This document shows positions 51,583 through 60,439 of a stretch of 64,000 nucleotides of DNA, in pieces. Each line of letters starts with the position of its first letter. The stretch's first letter is position 1. The stretch spans positions 372,001-436,000 of the forward strand of contig CBDANK010000003.1 of NCBI GenBank assembly GCA_965197565.1. Reading direction: 5' to 3'. The translations under genes were made by a program, and so were the position numbers. The DNA comes from G963667675 sp965197565 (lineage in GTDB: Bacteria > Chloroflexota > Dehalococcoidia > Lucifugimonadales > UBA3495). The notes beneath the pieces are model-generated. The model did not search any database. It was not told where the DNA came from and worked only from the letters and a program-made list of their open reading frames with translations.

Positions 51583-53244
51583 CTAAAGGCCGTTTAACTC
51601 TTCAATGGCCCCCTCAACATAGAGAATTTTTAGGGAGGCCAGGGCTGCGGTCTCGATTCGGTCCCCTTGCTCTCGGTCTGCGCCGTCGCGGAGCTTGGTC
51701 AATAGTTGGGACACTGGACCCTTGCCATCGATCAGGGATACCAAGCGCGCCACCAAGGCACTGCAGGGAGTGCCTTCGGGATGGCTTGGAGTCGTAACCA
51801 CGTAGCCCCAGACGAATTCTCCTTGATCCACGACAGGCTTCCGCGCCACGGTGACGCCGGCGGCAAGAAGCGGGACCGTCCTCCGCAAGACACCGTCCGG
51901 GCCATTGGCATCGGACGAAAAGGCGGCCACTCGCGCCTGCCGGCGGGCCCGGTCCGCTTCTACCGCGCCGACGCTGGCCACAAAATCGGGCGGGGCCAGG
52001 CCCCGGTCCAGCACGGCGCGCTCGTAACCCCAAGGCGGCTGGCCGGCTACTGCGCGTATGAAGGTGTGGCGCGGCGAGAAATCGGCGCTTTCATCAACCA
52101 AGCGCCGGGCTTCCCAGAAATAAGAATCGACGCTAAGGTTACTGGAATAGAACAGCCGGGCCATTTCCCGGAACTGGTTGTACTCTTTCAGGTACATCTC
52201 TTGGTACACCGGCGCGGCTGCCGCCCTCAGTTCCGGGTCTTTCAGGGCCGAAGCCACATAGGCTGCGGCCAACACCCCTGACATCAGGGCCAAGTGAACG
52301 CCGGAAGAAAACAGAGGGTCCACGAAGCAGGCTGCATCCCCCACCAGGATGTAGCCGTCGCCAACCAGGGGCTGGCAAACATAGGACCAGTCCTTGACCA
52401 CTGACGGACCGGCGGCAAGCTTGGCCTCCCTAAGCATTTGCGCCGTTTCGCGGCTCTGGGAAATCTGCTGCATCAAGAATTCCAGCGGTCCGGCGCGTTG
52501 GATTCCCTCCTGGTTCTTGGGACTGTCGACAACGGCTCCAACGCTGGCCCAACCGGTGTGCAAAGGTATGGCCCATAGCCAGCCGTTGGCGTAGGACTCG
52601 ATGAATATGTTGGTCTGATCCGGGTCGGGCAGACGACGAAAGCCGTCGAAGTAAGCGTATACCGCCAAGTTTCGGAAAAACGGGTCCCATTGCCGCATTC
52701 TTAGTTGGTGGGCCAAAAGCCCGCCTTGGCCGCTGGCGTCTACTACAAAACCGGCCGATACGGTGCGGATAGCCGCGTCTTCGGCCTGGTAACGTACCCC
52801 GGCGGCCCTGCCATCTTCAAATAGGACTTCCAAGACCCGGTGTCCCTCACGCACCTCCACGCCGGCGGCTCGGCTGTTGTCCAGCAGGAGCAGATCGAAT
52901 TGGGGACGCCAGACCTGGTAGGAGTGTGAATACCGCTGGTTGGTCTCTTTGAAGTACCAACTCCAAGGGGTCCTGTCCTTTCCCCAGACCATGGTTGCGC
53001 CCCACTTGGGCAGAAATCCGGCTTGCTGAACAGCGGGCAGGACACCCAACTCCTCCAGCACCGGTATGCTGGCGGGAAGTAGCGATTCGCCCACGTGCTC
53101 TCTGGGAAAGCGCTCCCGCTCCAGCAGCAGCACCCTAGCCCCCTGGCGCGCCAGCATGGCGGCGGCGGTGCTGCCGGCGGGTCCACCGCCGACCACTATC
53201 GCGTCATAGTATAAATCCCGGTTTAAATCCCGCTGCCGAGTCAA
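51583..53244 (-). CDS. Flavin-dependent halogenase-like FAD monooxygenase
   Basis: The 553 residues have the FAD motif VVGGGPAGSTAA at 17-28, a conserved Lys80 in FLPKWG where halogenases place the chloramine-forming Lys, the halogenase signature WLWAIP at 222-227 (WxWxIP), and GDAACFVDPLFSSGVHLAL. These fit the phenol/pyrrole-type halogenase branch rather than tryptophan halogenases. Geranylgeranyl reductase-like relatives also share the fold, so halogenation is not certain. The TTG start has a GGAG box close by. No other biosynthetic genes are adjacent. Confidence 0.7.
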   Translation of the reverse strand: MTRQRDLNRDLYYDAIVVGGGPAGSTAAAMLARQGARVLLLERERFPREHVGESLLPASIPVLEELGVLPAVQQAGFLPKWGATMVWGKDRTPWSWYFKETNQRYSHSYQVWRPQFDLLLLDNSRAAGVEVREGHRVLEVLFEDGRAAGVRYQAEDAAIRTVSAGFVVDASGQGGLLAHQLRMRQWDPFFRNLAVYAYFDGFRRLPDPDQTNIFIESYANGWLWAIPLHTGWASVGAVVDSPKNQEGIQRAGPLEFLMQQISQSRETAQMLREAKLAAGPSVVKDWSYVCQPLVGDGYILVGDAACFVDPLFSSGVHLALMSGVLAAAYVASALKDPELRAAAAPVYQEMYLKEYNQFREMARLFYSSNLSVDSYFWEARRLVDESADFSPRHTFIRAVAGQPPWGYERAVLDRGLAPPDFVASVGAVEADRARRQARVAAFSSDANGPDGVLRRTVPLLAAGVTVARKPVVDQGEFVWGYVVTTPSHPEGTPCSALVARLVSLIDGKGPVSQLLTKLRDGADREQGDRIETAALASLKILYVEGAIEELNGL

Positions 53245-53336
53245 CTTACTCCAACGGCAACAATACCTATTGCGAGACTAAAGTCTGCTATCGTGGCCGC
53301 GTTCTAGTAATCAGTCTCTCAGTGTCCTGCAAGATT

Positions 53337-53475
53337 ATCGCATTAGAAACAACCAGCCCGTCACTCCGGCGGAAGCCGGAGTCCAAGGGTGTTGGGGACG
53401 TGGATACCCGCTTTCGCGGGTATGACGAAGAGTATTCTCAGAGGAATGACCGGGTTGCTCTCATTTAAATGCGAT
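53337..53475. repeat. Fold-back repeat (~139 bp) in the 53245-53607 gap
   Basis: ATCGCATTAGAAACAACC at the left and GGTTGCTCTC...AATGCGAT at the right form inverted ends. Inside lie CACTCCGGCGGAAGCCGG and GGATACCCGCTTTCGCGGG hairpins of the common PAKAGI-type intergenic repeat. The rest of this gap holds nothing else I can support. Confidence 0.5.
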
Positions 53476-53607
53476 TGCTCTGTCAGTGTCCCATGTCCGT
53501 GGGGACATTTGAAGGTGCGCGAGGCTCTGCCCCGCGTACCTTCAAATATTCTTGGCAAATATTCTTGGTCGGAAAGGGTACGCTGGAGTTAGTTCAGAGA
53601 CAGACCT

Positions 53608-54876
53608 CTAGGCCTGAGCAGGTTGGGCTGGGGGCTTGTTTTCCTTCAGGGATTTCCCGGTAGCCGGGTCGACCTCAAAAGGACCGGGCAACTCCAACTC
53701 TTCGGCCATTTCCTGGACGGCGGGAATCACTTCTTCGCCCATGAGCCTCAGGCTGCGCATAGCATCCTCGTGGGTCATGGCGCCGTCCCCGTCCCAGAAG
53801 CAAACACTGCCGGGCCGGAGGTATTCCAAGACGTGCCGTATCTTGGGGATGACCGTCTTGGGCGTGCCCGATATGATGGTGTAGTCTGCGATCTGGCGTT
53901 CGTAGGGTCGGCCCAACACACCGGCGGCGCCACCTCTTGCCGCCGTAGACACCGCCTGGGTCGGCAGCACCCTGCTCCGCGAGGTTAGCCCTGGCAAGCG
54001 CAACAAGGCCGGGTTTGTCGTCCCCTCGTTGCCAGCAAGGAAGGGGTTGCTGGGGCCTTGAACGTACTTCCTCCCCGCTTGTTCGGCCAACTCTTCGGTC
54101 TCATCCACGTGGACTTTCCACAAGTACCCGATGTTCTGGGGGCCCGACTGATACCCCATCTCAGCGGCGGTATCGTGGTAAAGCTGAAAAGCCTGCCTGG
54201 TGGGCTCCAGCTCAGTGGACAGCATTACATAAGGAATCTGCTTCTTGGCCGCCCACATCAGCGAGTCCCGGCTGACCACCCCCGGCAGCCAGATAGGCGG
54301 ATGCGGTTTCTGGTAGGGCATGACCCAGGGGTTCACGTGGCGGAATTGATAGTGTTTGCCCTCCCATCGGAAAGGTCCTGGGGTAGTCCAAGCTTTCACG
54401 ATGAACTCGTGGGCTTCCTGAAACCGTTCCCAGTTGTAGGTTGGGGGCGAATTGTGGGCGACGGATTCCCGCCCGGTCCCGCGCACCCATCCGGAAACCA
54501 AGCGCCCCCGAGATATCAAATCGATCATGGCCAGTTGCTCTACTAACCACAGCGGGTCATCCCAGATTGGAATAATGTTGCCCAGCAAAACGATTTTTGC
54601 CCGGTTGGTTATCCTGGCCAGGATAGAGGCTTCCACATTCATGGCCCCGCCCATGCAGAAAGGCGTGCCGTGATGTTCGTTGAGCATCAGGCCGTCGAAA
54701 CCCATTTCTTCGGCGTAAATTTTTTCGTCCAGGTAGCGGTTGTAAAGATGGGCGCCCAATTCCGGATCATAGATTTCATTGCTGACTTTCAAGTCCATTA
54801 TCGGAGCGCCGGTGGCCCCAAAGTAGCCCGATTTGGGGTCTTGGTAGGGCCGTTCGGTAAAGTAGCCGATGAACAT
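53608..54876 (-). CDS. LLM-class flavin-dependent oxidoreductase
   Basis: The 422 residues have the LLM core: GFDGLMLNEHHGTPF near 59-73, AMIDLISRGRLVSGWVRGTGRES near 116, and PPIWLPGVVSRDS near 197. A middle insertion and a Pro-rich tail (KENKPPAQPAQA) make it longer than the other three. ATG follows AAGGAGGA. The GTGRES segment is like that of limonene/alkanesulfonate-type monooxygenases; the substrate is unknown. Confidence 0.83.
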   Translation of the reverse strand: MFIGYFTERPYQDPKSGYFGATGAPIMDLKVSNEIYDPELGAHLYNRYLDEKIYAEEMGFDGLMLNEHHGTPFCMGGAMNVEASILARITNRAKIVLLGNIIPIWDDPLWLVEQLAMIDLISRGRLVSGWVRGTGRESVAHNSPPTYNWERFQEAHEFIVKAWTTPGPFRWEGKHYQFRHVNPWVMPYQKPHPPIWLPGVVSRDSLMWAAKKQIPYVMLSTELEPTRQAFQLYHDTAAEMGYQSGPQNIGYLWKVHVDETEELAEQAGRKYVQGPSNPFLAGNEGTTNPALLRLPGLTSRSRVLPTQAVSTAARGGAAGVLGRPYERQIADYTIISGTPKTVIPKIRHVLEYLRPGSVCFWDGDGAMTHEDAMRSLRLMGEEVIPAVQEMAEELELPGPFEVDPATGKSLKENKPPAQPAQA

Positions 54877-55081
54877 GGAATCCTCCTTATTGGATCTTTA
54901 GCCTCTAGTAACCCAGGCGCCAAACGAGTCTGACGGCTGGATACCCGGTATTATAACATCCCCTCTTGGGCGGTTTGAATGGACAAAGTTTTGATACCGT
55001 CACGGGACCGTCACGGGGGATAAAGATACAAATTCCATTGGGCTGAGCCTCGGACAAGGACATCCGGCGGCTTCGTTTTCC

Positions 55082-55110
55082 TTGACACCCCCCCGGGATT
55101 GTGATAAGTT
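55082..55110 (+). promoter_or_regulatory. Candidate promoter of the membrane pyrophosphatase
   Basis: TTGACA (55082-55087) and TAAGTT (55105-55110), the latter preceded by TGA as an extended -10, are 17 bases apart. The start codon is about 45 bases downstream. Confidence 0.5.
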
Positions 55111-55158
55111 TCCCACGCTCAAAATCCGGTGCCTCCCACCTGTACGGAGAGTCCTGTA

Positions 55159-57204
55159 TTGGAATCTATAATTGTTGCTATTGTGGCGGGCGGTATTGCT
55201 TTGCTCTTCGCTGCGGTAACTACGCTTCGAGTCTTCAGGACCGAAGAAGGCAACCAGCGAATGCAGGACATAGGTGAGGCCATTCGCGAAGGAGCCGACG
55301 CGTTCCTGCGCCGCGAATACTTGGTGCTCCTTCCCTTCGTTGTGATCGTTGCAGGCGTCCTGTGGGTGCTGATAGATTGGCACACTCGCGACGATTTGTT
55401 CCCAAGGACTGCAATCTCCTATTTGGCCGGAACCCTTTGCTCGGCCACCGCCGGATTTATCGGGATGCAGGTAGCGGTCAGGGCCAATGTTCGAACAGCA
55501 GCGGCGGCCATGCGGGGATTGAACCCCGCCTTAAGGGTTGCTTTCTCCAGCGGATCGGTAATGGGGCTGACCGTTGTCGGTATTGGCCTGCTGGGCGTCA
55601 CCATCTTGTACGTGATCTTCAAGGATATTGCGGTAGTGGCCGGCTTCAGCTTCGGCGCCAGTTCCATCGCATTGTTTGCCAGGGTGGGCGGCGGCATTTT
55701 CACTAAAGCGGCCGATGTAGGCAGCGACCTGGTGGGCAAGGTGGAGGCCGGAATTCCCGAAGATGACCCCCGCAACCCGGGAGTGATTGCCGACAATGTG
55801 GGTGACAATGTGGGCGATGTCGCTGGAATGGGGGCCGACCTTTTTGAGTCCTACGTTGGCTCAATCATCGCTGCGGTAACCCTTGCGGTAGCGACCCCGG
55901 TGCTGCTGGGCGACCCAAACGGCTGGAAAGCGGACATGGCGGTGTTCCCCTTGTTGCTGGCTGGCGCCGGGATTCTAGCGGCTATTCTGGGCACCTTTGC
56001 GGTCCGCAGCGGCGAACAGGCCGACTTCGGCAAGTTGCTCTGGGCGTTGCGCTACGGAATATTCTCAGCGGCGGGTATGGTGGCTATCTTCGCCCTGATC
56101 ATAGTCCTAGCCATGGACTTGGAATTCGAGTGGTTCTGGGCCGTCTTGGTGGGGTTAGCCGCTGGACTGGTTATCGGTTTATCCACCGAATACTATACGT
56201 CTTACGACTACGGTCCGACCAAGCAGGTCGCCGAAAATTCCCAGACGGGCGCAGCCACGGTTATGATCGCCGGTATCGCCACCGGGATGATGAGCACCGT
56301 AATTCCTCTGATAGCCGTGGGAGTGACCATCTTGATCGCATTTGAGTTGGTTGGCTTTTACGGAGTTGCTCTGGCCGGCGTGGGGCTGCTTTCAACGTTG
56401 GGCATTACCTTGGCTACTGACGCTTATGGTCCGGTGGCCGACAACGCCGGCGGCATTGCCGAGCAGGCTCAGTTGGACCCCCAGGTGCGGGAACGGACCG
56501 ATGCTCTGGACGCCTTGGGGAATACCACGGCGGCTACAGGGAAAGGGTTCGCCATCGGCTCGGCTGCCTTGACCTCTCTTGCCCTGTTGGCTGCCTACGC
56601 TGCGGCCGCCCGGATCGAGTTGGGCATAAATCTGCTGGACCACAAGACCCTGGTGGGGCTGCTGATAGGGGCTATGCTGCCCTTCTTATTCTCCGCTTTT
56701 ACCATGAAAGCAGTGGGGCGGGCCGCCTTTTCCATAGTCAACGAGGTCCGCCGCCAGTTCCGGGAAATTCCTGGGATCATGGAGGGCAGCGGCCGTCCCG
56801 ACTATGCCCGTTGTGTGGACATCAGCACTAGGGGCGCTCTCAGGGAAATGATTGTCCCTGGCTTGATGGCGGTCATAGTCCCTATCGCTGCCGGGTTCAT
56901 CCTTGGACCTCCGGCCTTGGGCGGGTTGCTCATCGGCTCCGTCGGCACCGGGTTCATGCTGGCTATCATGATGGCCAGTGCCGGTGGGGCGTGGGACAAC
57001 GCCAAGAAGTACGTGGAACTGGGTAATTTCGGAGGGAAGGGCTCGGAGGCTCACAAAGCGGCGGTCGAGGGCGACGTAGTCGGAGACCCCTTCAAGGACA
57101 CTTCAGGCCCATCGCTAAACATCCTGTTGAAGCTAATGGCCATTGTGTCCCTGGTGTTTGCCCCGGTGTTCTTAGAGGTGACTCCTCTTCTCGATCGAAT
57201 TTAA
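55159..57204 (+). CDS. hppA: Membrane-bound ion-pumping pyrophosphatase (K+-dependent type)
   Basis: The 681 residues span about 16 membrane segments. The pyrophosphate site is clear: KAADVGSDLVGKVEAGIPEDDPRNP and VIADNVGDNVGDVAGMGADLFESY near 185-235. The segment GNTTAATGKGFAIGSAALTSL has Ala where K+-independent enzymes have Lys, so this is the K+-dependent type. H+ versus Na+ pumping cannot be decided by eye. TTG at 55159 has GGAGAG seven bases upstream; a GTG at 55129 is the alternative start. It stores energy from PPi, for example from CoA-ligase reactions. Confidence 0.88.
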   Translation: MESIIVAIVAGGIALLFAAVTTLRVFRTEEGNQRMQDIGEAIREGADAFLRREYLVLLPFVVIVAGVLWVLIDWHTRDDLFPRTAISYLAGTLCSATAGFIGMQVAVRANVRTAAAAMRGLNPALRVAFSSGSVMGLTVVGIGLLGVTILYVIFKDIAVVAGFSFGASSIALFARVGGGIFTKAADVGSDLVGKVEAGIPEDDPRNPGVIADNVGDNVGDVAGMGADLFESYVGSIIAAVTLAVATPVLLGDPNGWKADMAVFPLLLAGAGILAAILGTFAVRSGEQADFGKLLWALRYGIFSAAGMVAIFALIIVLAMDLEFEWFWAVLVGLAAGLVIGLSTEYYTSYDYGPTKQVAENSQTGAATVMIAGIATGMMSTVIPLIAVGVTILIAFELVGFYGVALAGVGLLSTLGITLATDAYGPVADNAGGIAEQAQLDPQVRERTDALDALGNTTAATGKGFAIGSAALTSLALLAAYAAAARIELGINLLDHKTLVGLLIGAMLPFLFSAFTMKAVGRAAFSIVNEVRRQFREIPGIMEGSGRPDYARCVDISTRGALREMIVPGLMAVIVPIAAGFILGPPALGGLLIGSVGTGFMLAIMMASAGGAWDNAKKYVELGNFGGKGSEAHKAAVEGDVVGDPFKDTSGPSLNILLKLMAIVSLVFAPVFLEVTPLLDRI

Positions 57205-57264
57205 CCTTTTCTCGCAATCGCTGGCTGTATCAAGCCGGATGTCAAGCCAAGTTCGACAGAGCGC

Positions 57265-57840
57265 TTAATTGCGGTTTTCCCACAGGGTGAAGTAATCGGG
57301 CGAGTCGTCCATCAGGGCTTCGGTTAGTTCATGCTGATTCAGTTCTTTGAGGACGGCGTGTTCTTCGGCGATGAGCCGGGAAAGCACTGCCTCCCACTCC
57401 CCCATCTCGGGCTCCCCATCGCACCGGCTTTCCAAGAGCCTTTTCAACCCATCGAGCACCAACTCCGGTTGTGCCCCCAGAGCGCCGCCGCTGACGATAA
57501 ACACAATGACCGAAGGGACCGGCTCGGTGTCCGGAGTAACCCCCAGCCGGTTTAGTATGAAGGTCATGGCTGCTCCCCTGATCGCCTCTTCCAGTCGTAT
57601 GGACAGATTGATGAGGTGGGCGAAAGGAAACTCGGTTTCCTCGCGGATGGTCTGGGACAACTCCTCTTCGACGTTGCTAAAGAAGTCTTCGTTAAACACT
57701 TCCGCGCTGTTCAAGAGCTGTATCCCCTTGGTTCCATCGCGCAAGTCGATGACCAGAAATTCTTTCAGATGAGGAAAGATGCACAACTGAATGTCGGGCT
57801 TTTCGCCGCCGGGAAGCTGAGTGTTGAAAAGCTCTTTCAT
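57265..57840 (-). CDS. Hypothetical protein downstream of otsA
   Basis: The 191 residues are soluble and acidic, with a helical C-terminus (LVLDGLKRLLES, EWEAVLSRLIAEEHAVLKELNQHE). The N-terminal part has strands (IQLCIFPHLKEFLVIDLRDGTKGIQ). The ATG at 57840 follows AAGGA and lies eight bases after the otsA stop, so it is co-transcribed with it. No family recognised. It is not an OtsB phosphatase. Confidence 0.65.
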   Translation of the reverse strand: MKELFNTQLPGGEKPDIQLCIFPHLKEFLVIDLRDGTKGIQLLNSAEVFNEDFFSNVEEELSQTIREETEFPFAHLINLSIRLEEAIRGAAMTFILNRLGVTPDTEPVPSVIVFIVSGGALGAQPELVLDGLKRLLESRCDGEPEMGEWEAVLSRLIAEEHAVLKELNQHELTEALMDDSPDYFTLWENRN

Positions 57841-57848
57841 CGGAATCC

Positions 57849-59366
57849 TTAAAGCAACTGGGCGATGTCTTTGAGCTGCCTGGTTATCCACTCGGTATTG
57901 TCTTCCCGGCAGACCGCGGAGACAAGTTGAGAGGCGCGGCGCTTGCGGTCTTCGGCAGGCATGTTTATGGCCTGGTGGAGAGCCTCCATGGTTCCTTCAA
58001 TGTCGGTGGGAGAAATTGAGAGGGCCCCTTCCCGCAACTGATGGTGGACCCCACTGCTTTCCGATAGAACAAGCACTCCGTCTCGAGTGTTCACCACCGG
58101 ACCTTCCTTCGCCACCAGGTTCATGCCTTCAATGATGGTATTGACCAGCAAAGCGTCGTACATCTTCATACCGGCGATGGCCTGGGTGTAGTTGTTCTCG
58201 ATGAAGGTGAGAATAGGCTGCCATTCCGCATTGCCGAAATCGTTGTTGATCTGCTGGACTACCTGCTTGATTTCCTCCAGATACCTTTGATACTGGCGTA
58301 TGTGAGCACGGGAGGGGACCAGGAAAGCGAGGAAGTTTACCCGGCTACGAAGGTGCGGGTAGCGGGACAAGAGGAGCTCATACGCCTTAAAGCCCCGGAT
58401 AATATTCTTGTTGGGTTCGGCCCGGTCGATGCGCATGATAGTGTAGCCGTCACACAGAGGGGCCAGCCGGTTTTCGTAATCTAAAGCCTTGGGGGAGTTG
58501 GCGATTCTTTGCACCTCCGCCACATTGATGGAAGTGGGATATACCTTAACCCGAGTCCTATGGCCGCGCCAGTTGACTACCCAGTCATTGTGGTCGATTT
58601 CCGCCTCGGGCAGAAAATGTTCTACGGTATCCAGGAAGCTGCGGCGGTCTTGAGGGGTCTGGAACCCCAGAAGGTCAGTGGCGCACAGGCTGGCGCATAT
58701 CCGGCTAACAATATAATTGGGGATCATTTGCCAGTAGCGAGTAGCCGGCCAGGGTATGTGCACGTAGTGCTGGATGATGGTCTCTGGGAATTCCTGCCGG
58801 ACGTATTCCGGGACCAGGTACAGGTGATAGTCGTGGCTAATGATGATAGGGGGCCGCTGGGCCTGGCGGGCTTCTTCGATCACGACCTTGGCGAAGGCCT
58901 GGTTTACTGGTATGTATCCGTCCTTCCAGGCATTATGGACCGAGGCGTCAACATTGGGGTTGTAGGGCGGGTTCCACATGTGGTGTTGGAGGAACCAAAG
59001 CAGAGGGTTGCAAAGCACATTGTAATACTTGTGATAGGCCCGCCGCGGCGTGACCACATATCGGAGGTTGATTTTGTGGCCGGGAAGGGGCGAAGGGAAG
59101 CGGCGGCCTTGCCCGTTGTTGGAAACGGCGCGGTCCCCCTCGCTCATGGCACTGGCCACCCAGGTAAATTCCACGCTTTGGGTCAAGGGATTCAAGGCTG
59201 TGACTACGCCGCCGCTTCCCCGTCGACCCTCAGGGCGTCCCTCGGGAGTCATTTGGTGCTCCACCGGCCCCCGGTTGCTCACCACGATGAGAGACCGTTG
59301 GGACAGCACGGTATCGCACAATTCCTTCAGTTCGGCCGTACTCGTTTGGCGGCCGGCTTGTTCCAT
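57849..59366 (-). CDS. otsA: Trehalose-6-phosphate synthase (GT20)
   Basis: The 505 residues show GT20 motifs: VVSNRGPVEH near 27, HDYHLYLVPEYVR near 178, HIPWPATRYW near 201, RIDRAEPNKNI (acceptor/UDP-sugar region) near 310, and EGMNLVAKEG near 420. It makes trehalose 6-phosphate from UDP-glucose and glucose 6-phosphate. The start at 59366 is uncertain; two other in-frame Met codons lie upstream. No otsB is adjacent; a HAD hydrolase of another type lies upstream. Confidence 0.85.
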   Translation of the reverse strand: MEQAGRQTSTAELKELCDTVLSQRSLIVVSNRGPVEHQMTPEGRPEGRRGSGGVVTALNPLTQSVEFTWVASAMSEGDRAVSNNGQGRRFPSPLPGHKINLRYVVTPRRAYHKYYNVLCNPLLWFLQHHMWNPPYNPNVDASVHNAWKDGYIPVNQAFAKVVIEEARQAQRPPIIISHDYHLYLVPEYVRQEFPETIIQHYVHIPWPATRYWQMIPNYIVSRICASLCATDLLGFQTPQDRRSFLDTVEHFLPEAEIDHNDWVVNWRGHRTRVKVYPTSINVAEVQRIANSPKALDYENRLAPLCDGYTIMRIDRAEPNKNIIRGFKAYELLLSRYPHLRSRVNFLAFLVPSRAHIRQYQRYLEEIKQVVQQINNDFGNAEWQPILTFIENNYTQAIAGMKMYDALLVNTIIEGMNLVAKEGPVVNTRDGVLVLSESSGVHHQLREGALSISPTDIEGTMEALHQAINMPAEDRKRRASQLVSAVCREDNTEWITRQLKDIAQLL

Positions 59367-59544
59367 GGCCTCCCCAGTGTTGTTAAGGTCTCTATTTCCC
59401 AAAGGCAGTACCGACTGGGTGCTGAAACCTTCGGACATAAGCCGGAACGCGCCTAGAGCGGCGCATTTACATGCGTAAGGTGGATGTAAATCGAAGTTAG
59501 CATCTCGTTCATGCCGTGTCAAGTTGAAGGAGCCAGCCAGCAGT

Positions 59545-60318
59545 TCAGTCAGTAACCCGCATACCGGCCAGCTCGGCAATTGCCGGCGTCACTAGGCCCA
59601 GCCCGGCAACCGTGGCGTCGGGTTCCGATTCGGGTCCCGGCGGGCGGTCGCCGTCATAGAACCCCGTTATCCAAACCGTCTTTAGGCCGCACCGTTTCGC
59701 CCCCACAACGTCGTTCACCAAATGGTCTCCCACGTGTATCGCTTGGGCCGGGGCGGCATTCATGGAACGCAATGTCATCAAGAAAATTTCTTTGGACGGC
59801 TTGGCCAGCCTGACCTCGTCGGAGAAAGTTAAAGCGTCAAAATAGCCCAGGATACCCTCGGTCTCCAAGAAGGCCCGGAAAGCCGCTCCCGGCGTCATCC
59901 CCGTATTGGAAATGATGGCGAGACGCAGCCCCATGGCTTTGAGGTCACGAAGCACGTTTAGAGCGTCGCTATGGACGCGGGGAGGATGGACAAAAAAGGA
60001 ATCGGCGTATATCCGGGCGATCTCATCCACGGTGTCTCGGTCCAGACGTTCCTCCAGGCCCATGCTTATGTTGTTGATGAACATTCCAACCTGTTCCCGG
60101 AAGCTAATGTCCAAATGCTCATTCCTAATTTGCTGGCACTGCCGGAAGCAGGACCAGTAGGCCTCCCGAATGTGCTCCAAGTCATAGTCTTCGCCCAAGC
60201 GGGCCAAAGCGTCCCTAGCGCCAACCAACCTGAGCTCGGTCCGGACCAGACCCAAGTCCCGGTGGTCCAAAAGCAGGGTCTGCCAAAGATCGAAGGTCAC
60301 TACGGTAATCTCAGCCAA
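59545..60318 (-). CDS. HAD-superfamily hydrolase (haloacid dehalogenase/phosphatase-like)
   Basis: The 257 residues carry HAD motif I TFDLWQTLL (Asp at 9; the second Asp is replaced by Gln), motif II AIISNTG near 136, Lys in RLAKPSKEIF near 170 and motif IV HVGDHLVNDVVGAK near 196. The usual DxD is DxW/Q here, which suits dehalogenase-like or Cof-less members. A TTG start is used. It is 178 bases upstream of otsA on the same strand. It could supply trehalose-phosphatase activity, but it is not of the OtsB type. Confidence 0.75.
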   Translation of the reverse strand: MAEITVVTFDLWQTLLLDHRDLGLVRTELRLVGARDALARLGEDYDLEHIREAYWSCFRQCQQIRNEHLDISFREQVGMFINNISMGLEERLDRDTVDEIARIYADSFFVHPPRVHSDALNVLRDLKAMGLRLAIISNTGMTPGAAFRAFLETEGILGYFDALTFSDEVRLAKPSKEIFLMTLRSMNAAPAQAIHVGDHLVNDVVGAKRCGLKTVWITGFYDGDRPPGPESEPDATVAGLGLVTPAIAELAGMRVTD

Positions 60319-60439
60319 AACAGCTCGCTCCAGTTCTTGCTCCGGTTGATGAAGAGTCTTTCGATTGTCACCCTGAGCGTAGTGAAGGGTCTAGGGCCGG
60401 TCCTTCGCCACTTCTAGGACAACCCCAAGATTAAGGGAA

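Noticed and set aside
58509..59456. 315-codon plus-strand frame opposite otsA
   Set aside because: Antisense to GT20 motifs; no independent support.
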